DNA of 64,000 nucleotides from Crossiella equi (GTDB lineage Bacteria; Actinomycetota; Actinomycetes; Mycobacteriales; Pseudonocardiaceae): NCBI RefSeq assembly GCF_017876755.1, contig NZ_JAGIOO010000001.1, positions 9,223,786 to 9,287,785 of the forward strand, read 5' to 3'. Shown piece by piece: positions 16,942 to 24,632 of this stretch (position 1 is its first letter; each line of letters starts with the position of its first letter). The notes under the pieces were generated by a model. It saw only the letters and a program-made list of their open reading frames with translations, ran no database searches and was not told where the DNA came from. The position numbers and the translations under genes were made by a program.

Positions 16942-17621
16942 ACCGGTCCGGCGGCCTTGTACCCGGAACCGCGCACGGTCAGCACCAGGCTGGGCTGGTC
17001 CGGCACGGGCTCGACCTTGCGCCGCAACCGTCTGATGTGGACATCCAGCAGCCGGGTGTCGGCGAAGTAGTCATAACCCCACACCCGTCGCAGCGGCTCC
17101 TCCCGGCTGACCACCGCGCCGCCCGCCTGGGCGAGCTCGGTGAGCAGGCGGAACTCGATGGGGGTCAGGTGGATCTCGGCCTCGCCCCGGTGCACCACCT
17201 CGGTGTCGAGCCGGATGGTGAGGTCGCCGACGGCGAGTGCCTGGCGCCCGGCTCCCGGCATGCGGCGGCGGAGCAGGGCGCGAATGCGCGCGGCGAGCTC
17301 GCCGGCGATGAGGGGCTTGGTGACGTAGTCGTCCGCACCCGCTTCCAGGCCCTCGATGACGTCGGGGGTGTCGGTGCGGGCGGTGACCATGATGATGGGC
17401 AGGTCGCCCCGGGCGCGCAGGGTGCGGCAGAGCGCGACGCCGTTCATGCCGGGCAGCATGATGTCCAGCAGGGCCACGTCGACGCTCGTGCCCGCCAGGA
17501 CCTCCAGCGCTCGTTCGGCCGAGTCCGCTTCGACGACCTCGCAGCCCTCGTCGGCGAGGGCGAGACCGAGCGAGGAGCGGATGAGCGCGTCGTCCTCGAC
17601 CATCAGCACTCGGACGTTCAC
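16938..17621 (-). CDS. OmpR-family response regulator (partner of the kinase)
   Basis: A 227-residue regulator. The receiver domain has the acidic pair in MVEDDALIRSS, the phosphoacceptor aspartate in LLDIMLPGMNG, and the conserved lysine in VTKPL. The C-terminal winged helix includes LTPIEFRLLTEL and VRGSGYK. I choose the GTG at 17621; the long upstream in-frame extension is low-quality sequence covering a MarR remnant in another frame. It overlaps the kinase gene (ATGA). It is strikingly similar to the second regulator at 17960-18697, with shared runs such as LCR-LRARGDLPII and GADDYVTKPL. Confidence 0.94.
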   Translation of the reverse strand: MNVRVLMVEDDALIRSSLGLALADEGCEVVEADSAERALEVLAGTSVDVALLDIMLPGMNGVALCRTLRARGDLPIIMVTARTDTPDVIEGLEAGADDYVTKPLIAGELAARIRALLRRRMPGAGRQALAVGDLTIRLDTEVVHRGEAEIHLTPIEFRLLTELAQAGGAVVSREEPLRRVWGYDYFADTRLLDVHIRRLRRKVEPVPDQPSLVLTVRGSGYKAAGPV

Positions 17622-17629
17622 ACCGCGCC

Positions 17630-17896
17630 TCACAGCCAGTTCTCGTCCGGGGCGAACACCCCGGAGCGGTCCGCCGGTGGTTCCCCGCCCGCCTCGGTGA
17701 ACGCGGTCAGCGCGGCGAGCAGTCCGCGCCGCCTGGTGACGGGCATGGTGGCGACGATGCGGGCGATCTCCTTGCGCCGGTTGGCGGTGACCCGCCGGAC
17801 CACCCGCCTGCCCTTCGGGGTCAGGGCCACGACGGCCTCGCGGCGCACACCGGTGCGCCTGCCGAGGTGCGCCAGGTAAAGCAGCCGGGTGCCCAA
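17630..17896 (-). pseudogene. C-terminal remnant of a MarR-family regulator
   Basis: This frame preserves only the end of a MarR protein: the wing (VRREAVVALTPKGRRVV) and the dimerisation helices (RKEIARIVATMP ... LLAALTAFTEAGGEPP). The N-terminal helices and recognition helix are missing, and no intact frame upstream supplies them; 64 bases before it the other response regulator ends. A deletion between that regulator and this gene is the simplest explanation. It ends 8 bases before the response regulator start. Translation of the fragment is not excluded. Confidence 0.65.
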
Positions 17897-17959
17897 CAGC
17901 CTGCCCAGCGCAGTAAAGCCAGATCGGAGCCCGGAGCAGCCCGCGTGGGGCGTGTTCGG

Positions 17960-18697
17960 TCAGCCGCACGCCGGCCCGCTCGCGGGCGCGGCGCCCTGGT
18001 AGCCGATGCCGCGCACCGTCCGGACCAGCTCCGGCCGGTCGGGGTCGGCCTCCACCTTGTGGCGCAGCCTGCGGACGTGGGCGTCCAGCACCCGGTCGTC
18101 CCTCGCGTAACCAGGTCCCCACACACGGTCGAGCAGCCGTTCCCGTCTGACCACCGTGCCAGCGGCCTCGGCGAGCTCGGTGAGCAGCCGGAACTCCGTC
18201 GGGGTGAGCCGGATGAGCCGGTCCCGCTTGCGCACCACCCGGGTGTCCAGGCGGATGGTCAGCTCGCCCAGGCGCAAGACCTGGCGGGAGGTGCTGGGCG
18301 GGGTGTGCGCGCGGCGCAGCAGGGCCCGGACCCGGGCGGCGAGCTCACTGGCAACCAGGGGTTTGGTCACGTAGTCGTCGGCTCCGGCCTCGAACCCGGC
18401 GAGGACGTCGGGGGTGTCGTCGCGGGCGGTGACCAGGATGATCGGCAGGTCGCCCCGGGCCCGCAGCATGCGGCACAGGGTCAGCCCGCTCATGCCGGGC
18501 AGCACGACGTCCAGCAGCACCAGGTCGACGGCGGTGGTCTCCAGAACGGCCAGCGCCCGCTCACCGGAGTCGGCTTCGATGACCCGGCAGTTCTCGTCGG
18601 CGAGGGCGAGTCCGAGTGCGGCACGGATGAGCGCGTCGTCGTCGACCAGCAGCAGCCGGAGATGCGGAGACGGATCGTCGGTGTGCGGAGCGGTCAA
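17960..18697 (-). CDS. Second OmpR-family response regulator, without adjacent kinase
   Basis: A 245-residue regulator starting at TTG 18697, which overlaps the stop of the upstream small gene (TTGA). The receiver has LLVDDDALIRAALG, the phosphoacceptor in LLDVVLPGMSG and the lysine in VTKPL. The winged helix has LTPTEFRLLTEL and VRGIGYQ. It is a close paralogue of the regulator at 16938-17621, and only one histidine kinase is present. Either both regulators answer to that kinase or a second kinase was lost with the start of the adjacent MarR gene. Confidence 0.92.
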   Translation of the reverse strand: MTAPHTDDPSPHLRLLLVDDDALIRAALGLALADENCRVIEADSGERALAVLETTAVDLVLLDVVLPGMSGLTLCRMLRARGDLPIILVTARDDTPDVLAGFEAGADDYVTKPLVASELAARVRALLRRAHTPPSTSRQVLRLGELTIRLDTRVVRKRDRLIRLTPTEFRLLTELAEAAGTVVRRERLLDRVWGPGYARDDRVLDAHVRRLRHKVEADPDRPELVRTVRGIGYQGAAPASGPACG

Positions 18698-18912
18698 CGA
18701 GGCTCCGCGGCCCGGCAGGCCAGCCGGTAGTGGGCCAGGCGGTGCAGCATCTCGGCCATGGCGGCGGGCGCGGTCTGGCCATCCAAGTCCCGCGTGGCCT
18801 CGCGCACGGTGCCGCGGACGACCTGCTCGGGCACTGAGTCCCGGAACTCCTCGGTCAGGCGGTCCGCGACGCGGTCAAGGTTCCCGTCCACGGACTGGAG
18901 GGCGGCCGGCAT
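18694..18912 (-). CDS. Small three-helix bundle protein
   Basis: A 72-residue, all-helical protein without signal or membrane segment. The pattern VADRLTEEFRDSVPEQVVRGTV then MLHRLAHYRL matches the actinobacterial three-helix bundle dimerisation domain proteins, whose function is unknown. The ATG at 18912 is preceded by a duplicated GGGAAGGAGCA ribosome-site element. Its stop overlaps the TTG start of the response regulator, so they are translationally coupled and may act together. Confidence 0.7.
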   Translation of the reverse strand: MPAALQSVDGNLDRVADRLTEEFRDSVPEQVVRGTVREATRDLDGQTAPAAMAEMLHRLAHYRLACRAAEPR

Positions 18913-19320
18913 GAGTGCTCCTTCCCAGAGCGTTGCTCCTTCCCATGATCGGCCAGAAGCGGCACTGCGGACCTGACGACTGCATGACGATTGGCCCGCC
19001 CACCAGCACCGCGGCCATGACCGGGCCGCTGTTGCAGAGGCGGCGCACCTCGCTTGGCGAGCTGCTGGTGCACGCCGCCCTGGCGACCGCGAGCACCGGG
19101 ACCGCCAGCAGCGAACCGAGCACGCCGAACAGCACGGTCCCGGTCGCCACGGCCAGCACGACCGCCAAGGCGTGCGGCCGGACCGCGCTGCCCAGCAGCA
19201 GCGGCTGCAGCACGTTGCCCTCCAGGGTCTGCACCACGACGATGAGGGCGAGGACGAGCAGCGCGTCGACCAGCCCGCCGGAGACCAGAGCGACGAGCAC
19301 AGCGGCCAGACAGCTGCCGT
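18875..19320 (-). pseudogene. C-terminal remnant of an AI-2E family transporter
   Basis: The minus strand from about 19320 reads LVALVSGGLVDALLVLAL, then VVVQTLEGNVLQPLLLGSAV and LAVATGTVLFGVLGSLLAVP, the highly conserved end of AI-2E/PerM-type membrane proteins. The family is about 350 residues long; here only the last about 85 match. After about 19060 the frame runs into unrelated sequence up to 18875. The 5' portion is absent and abuts, head to head, a plus-strand fragment that also lacks its start. Confidence 0.75.
18916..18944 (-). repeat. Duplicated Shine-Dalgarno element
   Basis: The 11-base sequence GGGAAGGAGCA (minus strand) occurs twice, 18 bases apart, directly before the three-helix gene. 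Only the proximal copy has a start codon at a suitable distance. Confidence 0.6.
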
Positions 19321-19329
19321 GCGCCGCGG

Positions 19330-19815
19330 CAGGTCCTTGGCAGCGGCACCATCGGGTCCAACGCGGACCACGAGCACGTGGGGCCGCGCGACGCCCTTAT
19401 CGAGCGCCCGGAAGACAGAGACCACGAGACCGGGGACACAGCGTTCGTGTACCTGTCGCTGTTCAACGAGTCCGACCAGCCGGAAGCACTCGTCGGCGTG
19501 CACTGTCCCGCCGCGGAGCAGGTGCGGATTCGGTGGGACACCACGTGTGACGGCCGACCCGAGCAGGTCGGCAGGCTGCCGATCCGACCCGGGGGAACGG
19601 TGCCCGCCGTGGCTGGTGAGGGGGACGGCACGGTGCCTGCCTACCGGCTGGAGCTGGCCGGGCTCACGCGGCCGGTTCTCGCCGGGACCACGGTCCCGGT
19701 GGCGTTGACCTTCGAACGCGCCGGCATGGTCACCGTCGATGTGTACGTGCGCCCCCGTGTCGACCGGGTGCCCGCGCCCCGCGCGCCGTGCCCACCCGGC
19801 GCGGGCACAGGTTGA
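19330..19815 (+). pseudogene. 5'-truncated PCuAC-like secreted protein
   Basis: The frame reads LGSGTIGSNAD and continues through TAFVYLSLFNESDQPEALVG to VALTFERAGMVTVDVYVRPR. That is the pattern of copper chaperone PCu(A)C-like lipoproteins of actinomycetes (about 180 residues). The signal peptide and lipobox expected before IGSGT are missing; the upstream codons are unrelated and adjoin the reversed AI-2E remnant. An internal GTG at 19378 could give a 145-residue product, but without export it would not be functional. Copper binding is not evident, so the family name is tentative. Confidence 0.55.
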
Positions 19816-19837
19816 GGAGCACGGCGGACTGCGGCCA

Positions 19838-20335
19838 TTGTCGTATCACGACGTCGTCGTCCGCGCCCTGGACGTGGCCACCTTCCGCGATGTCGACGTC
19901 GACGGCTGGGGGACCTCGTGGGAGTCCGCGATCGCCGGACTGCTTCCGTGGTCTCGGAATGGACTGCCTGTGGCTTCAGCCGTTCCACACGACGGTCCTC
20001 CGAGACGTGGGATACGACGTGCACGACTACCTCGGTGTGGAAACCCGGCTCGGTGATCCCGCCGACTTCGCGAAGCTGATGGGGGAGGCCGACGCGCGCG
20101 GGATCCGTGTGGTGGTCGATCTCGTGATGCAGCACACCTCTCTGGGCTGCCGAGCCGGCCGACCACGGCTGGCGACTGGCATTCACTGGGGTTGAGGACG
20201 ACACCTGGAGCTGTGACGAGCAGGCGGGCCAGTTCTGCCGGCACCAGTTCTGCTCCCACCAGCCCGACCTCAACATCGCCAACCTGGCGGTGCGGGAGAA
20301 GGTTTTCCGGGTATGGCGCTCTTGCTGCGGCTGAG
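19838..20335 (+). pseudogene. Fragmented GH13 alpha-amylase or trehalose synthase
   Basis: Three frames in succession spell the start of a GH13 trehalose synthase-like enzyme. Frame A gives SYHDVVVRALDVATF and GWGTSWESAIAGL. Frame B, from about 19950, gives GMDCLWLQPF, VGYDVHDYLGVE and RGIRVVVDLVMQHTS. Frame C, from about 20140, gives FTGVEDDTWSCDEQAG and SHQPDLNIANLAVREKVFRV. Part of the barrel between QHTS and FTGVED is missing and the sequence stops before the catalytic aspartate region. At least two frame changes and a 3' deletion make it non-functional. The stretch 20336-20476 holds nothing I recognise. Confidence 0.7.
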
Positions 20336-20476
20336 GGCGTCCGGCTCGCCGCCAAGCTCTACCTGGCCGCCACGGCCGGGGCATCGAACCCGGTCGCGTG
20401 TCAGGGCGGCCGCAGCCGGGATCAAGACGGGCCGCTCGGGTCAGCACAGGGTGTCGTCAACGAGCTTGCACGGCGC

Positions 20477-20502
20477 GCTATTTCAGCTAATACTGAAATA
20501 GC
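20477..20502. promoter_or_regulatory. Perfect AT-rich operator before the MarR/methyltransferase pair
   Basis: GCTATTTCAG and CTGAAATAGC form exact 10-base arms around CTAATA, ending 25 bases before the MarR start. Its low GC content contrasts with its surroundings. It is a strong candidate for the binding site of the downstream MarR/GbsR-type protein. Confidence 0.75.
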
Positions 20503-20527
20503 TAGCAAGTGGTGAAGGGATGAGCCG

Positions 20528-20986
20528 ATGCCGGGTGCCGAACTGGAGCGAGAGCTGGAATGGGTGGAACGGGTGGCCGCCTTCCTGACCGCCGACGGGA
20601 TCCCGCCCATCGCCGGCCGGATCCTGGGCTGGCTGATGATCTGCGACCCGCCCGAGCAGTCGGCGGCCGAGATCAGCGTCGCCATCGGTGCCAGCCGCGC
20701 CTCCCTGACCACCAACCTGCGCATGCTGCTCACCCTGCAACTGCTCATCCGGCGCACCAAACCGGGGGAACGCACCGCCTACTACCAGGTCGACGAGCAG
20801 GCGTGGATCACCGTTGTGCGCCGCCAGATCGCCTCCCTGGCCACCTTCACCAGCATCACCGCCGACGGGCTGGACCTGATCGGCCCGGACAGCTCGCGCG
20901 CGACCCGGATCCTTGCCGCACAACGAGTCTTCACCTGGATGACCGAGGTCTTCCAGAACGCGCCCCCGCCCCCGGACACCCGCTGA
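20528..20986 (+). CDS. MarR/GbsR-family transcriptional regulator
   Basis: A 152-residue winged-helix protein. After an N-terminal helix (ELEWVERVAAFLTADGIPP) comes GRILGWLMICDPPEQSAAEI and a recognition segment SRASLTTNLRMLLTLQLLIR, a GbsR-like arrangement in which the wing (TKPGERTAYYQV) is followed by a dimerisation helix. The ATG at 20528 has GAAGGGA 7 bases before it; the ATG at 20520 is out of frame. A perfect 26-base dyad sits just upstream, so it probably represses itself and the methyltransferase 35 bases downstream. Confidence 0.88.
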   Translation: MPGAELERELEWVERVAAFLTADGIPPIAGRILGWLMICDPPEQSAAEISVAIGASRASLTTNLRMLLTLQLLIRRTKPGERTAYYQVDEQAWITVVRRQIASLATFTSITADGLDLIGPDSSRATRILAAQRVFTWMTEVFQNAPPPPDTR

Positions 20987-21021
20987 TCCGCGTCACCGGG
21001 ATAGACGAGGAGACAATCTCG

Positions 21022-21888
21022 ATGCCGAACAAGGCCGCCGCCACCGCGTTGGGCCCCATGGCTCTCGCCGCGGCCGAACAACACCTCCCTGCCGCCCAGC
21101 GGCTCACCGACGACCCACTGGCCATCCATTTCTTGCCCGCCCACATTCGGATCGCCACCCGTTGGCGCCCGCTCCGGGCACTTCTGCACACCGCGACGGA
21201 ACGACAGGCGCGCGGGATGTGGGCCGCGATCGCCTGCCGCAAGCGCTACTTCGACGAGCGCACCCGTGCCGCGACCGCAGCGGGGGTCGAGGCGGTGGTC
21301 AACCTCGGCGCCGGGCTGGACACCCGGGCCTGCCGGCTGCCCGAGCTGACGGGCATCCCGGTGTTCGAGGTGGATCTGCCGGAGAACATCAACGCCAAGC
21401 AACGCCTGCTCAAGCGCCTGCCGGAGGCCGTGCCCGGCGCCGTCCGGCTGGTGCCGTTGGACTTCGAGCGCCAAGACCTCGCCGCTGAGCTGCAGCGACG
21501 CGGTTATCGGCTGGGTAGCCGGACGCTGTTCCTGTGGGAGGGCGTGACCCAGTACCTCACCGAGGACGCCGTCCGCGGGACGCTGCGCTTCCTCAGCCAC
21601 GCAGGGGCCGGCAGCCAGCTGGTGTTCACCTACGTCCGCGAGGACTTCCTGGACGGCAGGCGATCCTTCGACGCCGAGAACCTGTTCCGGGCCTTCGTCC
21701 GCAAAGACCGGGTCTGGCACTTCGGCCTCGATCCGGAGCGGGTCGGGGACCTGCTCGGCGAGTACGGCTGGCGTGTGACCGAACAACTCGGCGCCGCCGA
21801 GCACCGGTCCCGTTACGTCGAGCCCACCAGGCGTGACCTGCCGGTGTCGGAGCTGGAGCGTTGCGTCCACGCGGTGCGCACCGGCTGA
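21022..21888 (+). CDS. Class I SAM methyltransferase, LCMT/PPM1-like
   Basis: A 288-residue enzyme. The SAM-binding motif I reads VVNLGAGLDTRACRLP (about 92-107), followed by the acidic FEVDLPENINAKQ and, later, FLWEGVTQYLTEDAV. This is the signature of the leucine carboxyl methyltransferase-like family that, in actinomycetes, often modifies secondary metabolites or small acids. The start ATG follows GAGGAGA. It is in a two-gene unit with the MarR-type regulator and shares its operator. The acceptor is unknown. Confidence 0.9.
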   Translation: MPNKAAATALGPMALAAAEQHLPAAQRLTDDPLAIHFLPAHIRIATRWRPLRALLHTATERQARGMWAAIACRKRYFDERTRAATAAGVEAVVNLGAGLDTRACRLPELTGIPVFEVDLPENINAKQRLLKRLPEAVPGAVRLVPLDFERQDLAAELQRRGYRLGSRTLFLWEGVTQYLTEDAVRGTLRFLSHAGAGSQLVFTYVREDFLDGRRSFDAENLFRAFVRKDRVWHFGLDPERVGDLLGEYGWRVTEQLGAAEHRSRYVEPTRRDLPVSELERCVHAVRTG

Positions 21889-22152
21889 CCCGGCCCAGCC
21901 GGGCGCGCGGCACTGAGGTTCACCCCAGGCAGTGGACACCGAGTTGGGTCCTGTCTGGAGTTGTGATCATGAGGTGGGGTCGAGGCTGCGTGACTGCAAC
22001 TGTCACCTACTCGTGCAGCAGATCCGATCACGGTGGTGTGCGGGCCGGTGACCACGGGCACCGGGTTCCTGGGCAGGCGGCAGGTGGGCGGCAGCCGGGT
22101 GTGCTGGTCGGTGACCGCGGCGGCCCCGAGGCCGGCTTGCCCGGCGTGGACC

Positions 22153-23373
22153 TCATCCAGTTCCCGGGACCGCCAGGCGGAAGGCGAGTCCGCGCAGACT
22201 CCGGCCCGCGCCGCGGCCACCGGGTGGGCGGGACAGCAACGCGGCGACCGCCGAACGGGTGTGCGCGTTGTGCTGGATCCGTTGCGGGGCAGCGGATTCG
22301 GCGAGCAGGAGGTGGCGGAGGGCCTCCTGCTCGCGGCCGCGGACCGCGGCCAGGCTCACGCCGAGCACGTTGTGCGTCACCGCCTGGCACATCGGTCCGG
22401 GATCGGCCGTGGCCAGCGCGGCGGGGCCCCGGACGCACACCTCGTCGGTGCGGCCGAGCAGTGCCAGTACCTCGAGCTGGTTGGTGCCCAGGTGGGTGGG
22501 GCCGAAGGGCAGACCGGCGACGGCCCGGTCCATCGCGGTGGCGTGCCGGGCGGCCGTGGCCAGACACGCCCGCGCGCCCGTGGCATCACCCGCACCGGCC
22601 GAGGCGAACGCGGTGAGCAGGTGCGCCGCGCCGAGGAGTTGGTGCGCCTGCGTGCCGGTGATCCGGCGACCGCCGGCCAGGTCGTGCACGGCCGCCAGCT
22701 CCCGCCGCCCGGCCGCCACCTGGCCGGAACGCAGCTCGATCCGGGCCCGCCAGTAGCCGCGCTGGGCCAGCAGCAGCGGGGCGTCCAGCGCGTCGATGTG
22801 CGGGCAGGCGCGTTCGAGGGCGAGCCGGGCGAGGTCGGTCAGGCCGAGTTCGAGGAGCACCGGCAGCGCGGCCGCGAGGTAGGTCCGCACCAGCATCCGC
22901 CGAGTGCGCGTCCGCTCCGGCCCGGCCGCGAGGTGGCTGTGCAGCCGGTTGAGCAGGCCGGGCAGCAGGTCGATCACCGCCTCGTAGTCGCAGCGGTCGG
23001 CCAGCGCGGCGGCCGTGCGCACCGCCCGGGCCAGTGCCGCCGGGGCCGTGCGCGGCGGGAGCGCGGTCGGTCCGGCCACGAGGAACACCCGCAGCGCACC
23101 CAGCAGCGCTGGGATGGGCACCCTGGCCGGCGGCCAGTCCGGCCACCCGGTCAGCTCGGCCGGGGACACCGCCAGCGCCGCGGCCAGGCCCAGCACGTGC
23201 GCGCGGCGGTCGAGCAGCCGCTGCCCGTTCTCCACCATGGACAGGAAGGCCACCGACAACCCGGTGCGCAGGGCGGTCTCGCGCAGGCTCAGCCCGCGCA
23301 TCCGGCGGCAGGACCGCACCTGCCCGCCCACCAGCACCGGGTCGGTTGCGTGCGTCGAGGGCACGAGCACCAT
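22153..23373 (-). CDS. XRE helix-turn-helix regulator with TPR-like C-terminal region
   Basis: About 406 residues. An N-terminal helix-turn-helix (VRSCRRMRGLSLRETALRTG, then LSVAFLSMVENGQRLLDRR) is followed by about 320 residues of alanine- and leucine-rich helices resembling tetratricopeptide repeats, as in actinobacterial signal-responsive XRE regulators. I choose the ATG at 23373; the longer open frame upstream is the antisense of the divergent gene. It shares an 88-base promoter region and overall plan with the divergent gene at 23462, so the two look like an inverted duplicate. Target and signal are unknown. Confidence 0.75.
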   Translation of the reverse strand: MVLVPSTHATDPVLVGGQVRSCRRMRGLSLRETALRTGLSVAFLSMVENGQRLLDRRAHVLGLAAALAVSPAELTGWPDWPPARVPIPALLGALRVFLVAGPTALPPRTAPAALARAVRTAAALADRCDYEAVIDLLPGLLNRLHSHLAAGPERTRTRRMLVRTYLAAALPVLLELGLTDLARLALERACPHIDALDAPLLLAQRGYWRARIELRSGQVAAGRRELAAVHDLAGGRRITGTQAHQLLGAAHLLTAFASAGAGDATGARACLATAARHATAMDRAVAGLPFGPTHLGTNQLEVLALLGRTDEVCVRGPAALATADPGPMCQAVTHNVLGVSLAAVRGREQEALRHLLLAESAAPQRIQHNAHTRSAVAALLSRPPGGRGAGRSLRGLAFRLAVPGTG

Positions 23374-23427
23374 GGTGGCGGCGGTGCCCCGGATGTCCAC
23401 CCCCGGTTTTTCACTTTTCCGATCGGT

Positions 23428-23456
23428 GTCGACCACGGCCCGCGGTCTCCTACAGT
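23428..23456 (+). promoter_or_regulatory. Candidate leaderless promoter for the plus-strand XRE gene
   Basis: TACAGT at 23451-23456 lies 17-18 bases after a GTCGAC element and 6 bases before the GTG start at 23462. Transcription would begin at or next to the start codon, and there is no ribosome site, as expected for a leaderless actinobacterial mRNA. Confidence 0.45.
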
Positions 23457-23461
23457 GCGGT

Positions 23462-24586
23462 GTGGACCTGGGCAGGAGGATCCGGTGGCACCGGCTGCGG
23501 CGCGGCCTGAGCGTCCGTGCGCTCGCCGGTCTGGCCGGGCTGTCCCCGGGGTTCGTGTCCATGGTGGAAACCGGGGAACGTGCGCTCGACCGCTGGACCC
23601 ACTTGGCCGACATCGCCCACGCACTGGGGATTCCCGCGACGGATCTGCTGCCCGGCCCACCGGTGCCAGCGGTGGATCCGGGGTTGCGTGCGGTGCTGCC
23701 GCTCCTGCGCGAGGCCATCGTGAACGACGCGGACCCGCGGCCGGGTGGCGCGTGCCCACCGGTGGCCGCCGGTGAGGTGGCGGTGATCGTCGGACTGGTC
23801 GACGCTGGTGCGCACCGACTGGCGGCGGCGCTGCTCCCGGCCGCGTTGGCCGGATTGCACCGCCAGGCGGGACGGGACCGGCTGAGCCGACGACTCCTGA
23901 TCCACCTCTACTGCACCGCGTGCGTGCCACTGCTGGTGGGCGCGGGCCAGCCCGACCTTGCCGGGCTGGCGCTGCACCGGGCCGGGCAGGTCGTTGGCGA
24001 GGTCGATGATCCGGTGCACGCTGCGGATCTGGTGTTCTGGCGGGCGTGGGCGTTGCGCGGCTGCGGTGGTGAGCCGTTGATGCTGGCGCCGACCACCGCC
24101 GCGGCCGACCGGTTGCGGCTGCGGACCAGCCGGGAGCTGCTGGCCTACGCCCGTCTGCACAAGCGGCTCGCCTACGCCCACGCCCACCTCGGCGCCGATG
24201 CGGAGGCCACCGCGCACTTTCAGGAGGCGCTGCGGGCCGCCGGGCGGTGCGTCGACCGCGCCGCGCTGGGCGGACCGCCAAGGGGGATGCACGCGGGCGC
24301 GCTGGCCGTCGACCAGGTCAAGCTGTGCTATGAGATGGGCCGCTACGACGAGGCCGTCGCCGCCGCGGTGCCGCTGCTCGGCCACGTGCGGCTGCCGCTG
24401 CCGTGGCAGCGCACCCTGCAGGTGGTGCTGGTGGCCGCGCTGGTGGCGCAGGGGCGTGCGCCCCGAGCCGTGCGCCACCTGCTGCACGGGGTCCCGCCGG
24501 CCGCGGCCAAGGCTGTGGAAGCCCTGGGCACGCTGCCGCCGGGGACCGTGCACGAGTACGCCCTGCGCCTGGGCATCCGGTTGTGA
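23462..24586 (+). CDS. XRE helix-turn-helix regulator with TPR-like region, divergent paralogue
   Basis: A 374-residue protein whose first 60 residues form an XRE domain (RIRWHRLRRGLSVRALAG, LSPGFVSMVETGERALDRW). The remainder is helical and repeat-like, with segments such as RLAYAHAHLGADAEATAHFQ that look like tetratricopeptides. The GTG start at 23462 lacks a ribosome site but sits 6 bases after a possible -10 element. The HTH matches its divergent neighbour in the core (VENGQRLLDRR against VETGERALDRW). A perfect hairpin ends the gene. Such proteins often control development or metabolite genes; no target is visible here. Confidence 0.78.
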   Translation: MDLGRRIRWHRLRRGLSVRALAGLAGLSPGFVSMVETGERALDRWTHLADIAHALGIPATDLLPGPPVPAVDPGLRAVLPLLREAIVNDADPRPGGACPPVAAGEVAVIVGLVDAGAHRLAAALLPAALAGLHRQAGRDRLSRRLLIHLYCTACVPLLVGAGQPDLAGLALHRAGQVVGEVDDPVHAADLVFWRAWALRGCGGEPLMLAPTTAAADRLRLRTSRELLAYARLHKRLAYAHAHLGADAEATAHFQEALRAAGRCVDRAALGGPPRGMHAGALAVDQVKLCYEMGRYDEAVAAAVPLLGHVRLPLPWQRTLQVVLVAALVAQGRAPRAVRHLLHGVPPAAAKAVEALGTLPPGTVHEYALRLGIRL

Positions 24587-24590
24587 GCGC

Positions 24591-24630
24591 CACTGCGAGG
24601 GGGTGCGGTGGCCCGCACCCCCTCGCAGTG
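24591..24630. terminator. Bidirectional terminator between XRE and RIP genes
   Basis: CACTGCGAGGGGGTGCG and its exact complement (17-base arms, 6-base loop) lie between two convergent genes, 5 bases after one stop and 3 bases before the other. A very stable hairpin that can serve both transcripts. Confidence 0.85.
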
Positions 24631-24632
24631 GA

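Noticed and set aside
16938-18122. Response regulator extended upstream to 394 residues
   Set aside because: The extra 167 residues are arginine/glycine/proline-rich out-of-frame readings over a MarR remnant; the GTG at 17621 gives the normal length.
21930-21990. TTGGGTCCTGTCTGGAGTTGTGATCAT resembling an IS5-family terminal region
   Set aside because: No second end, target duplication or transposase remnant is visible, so a mobile element cannot be supported.
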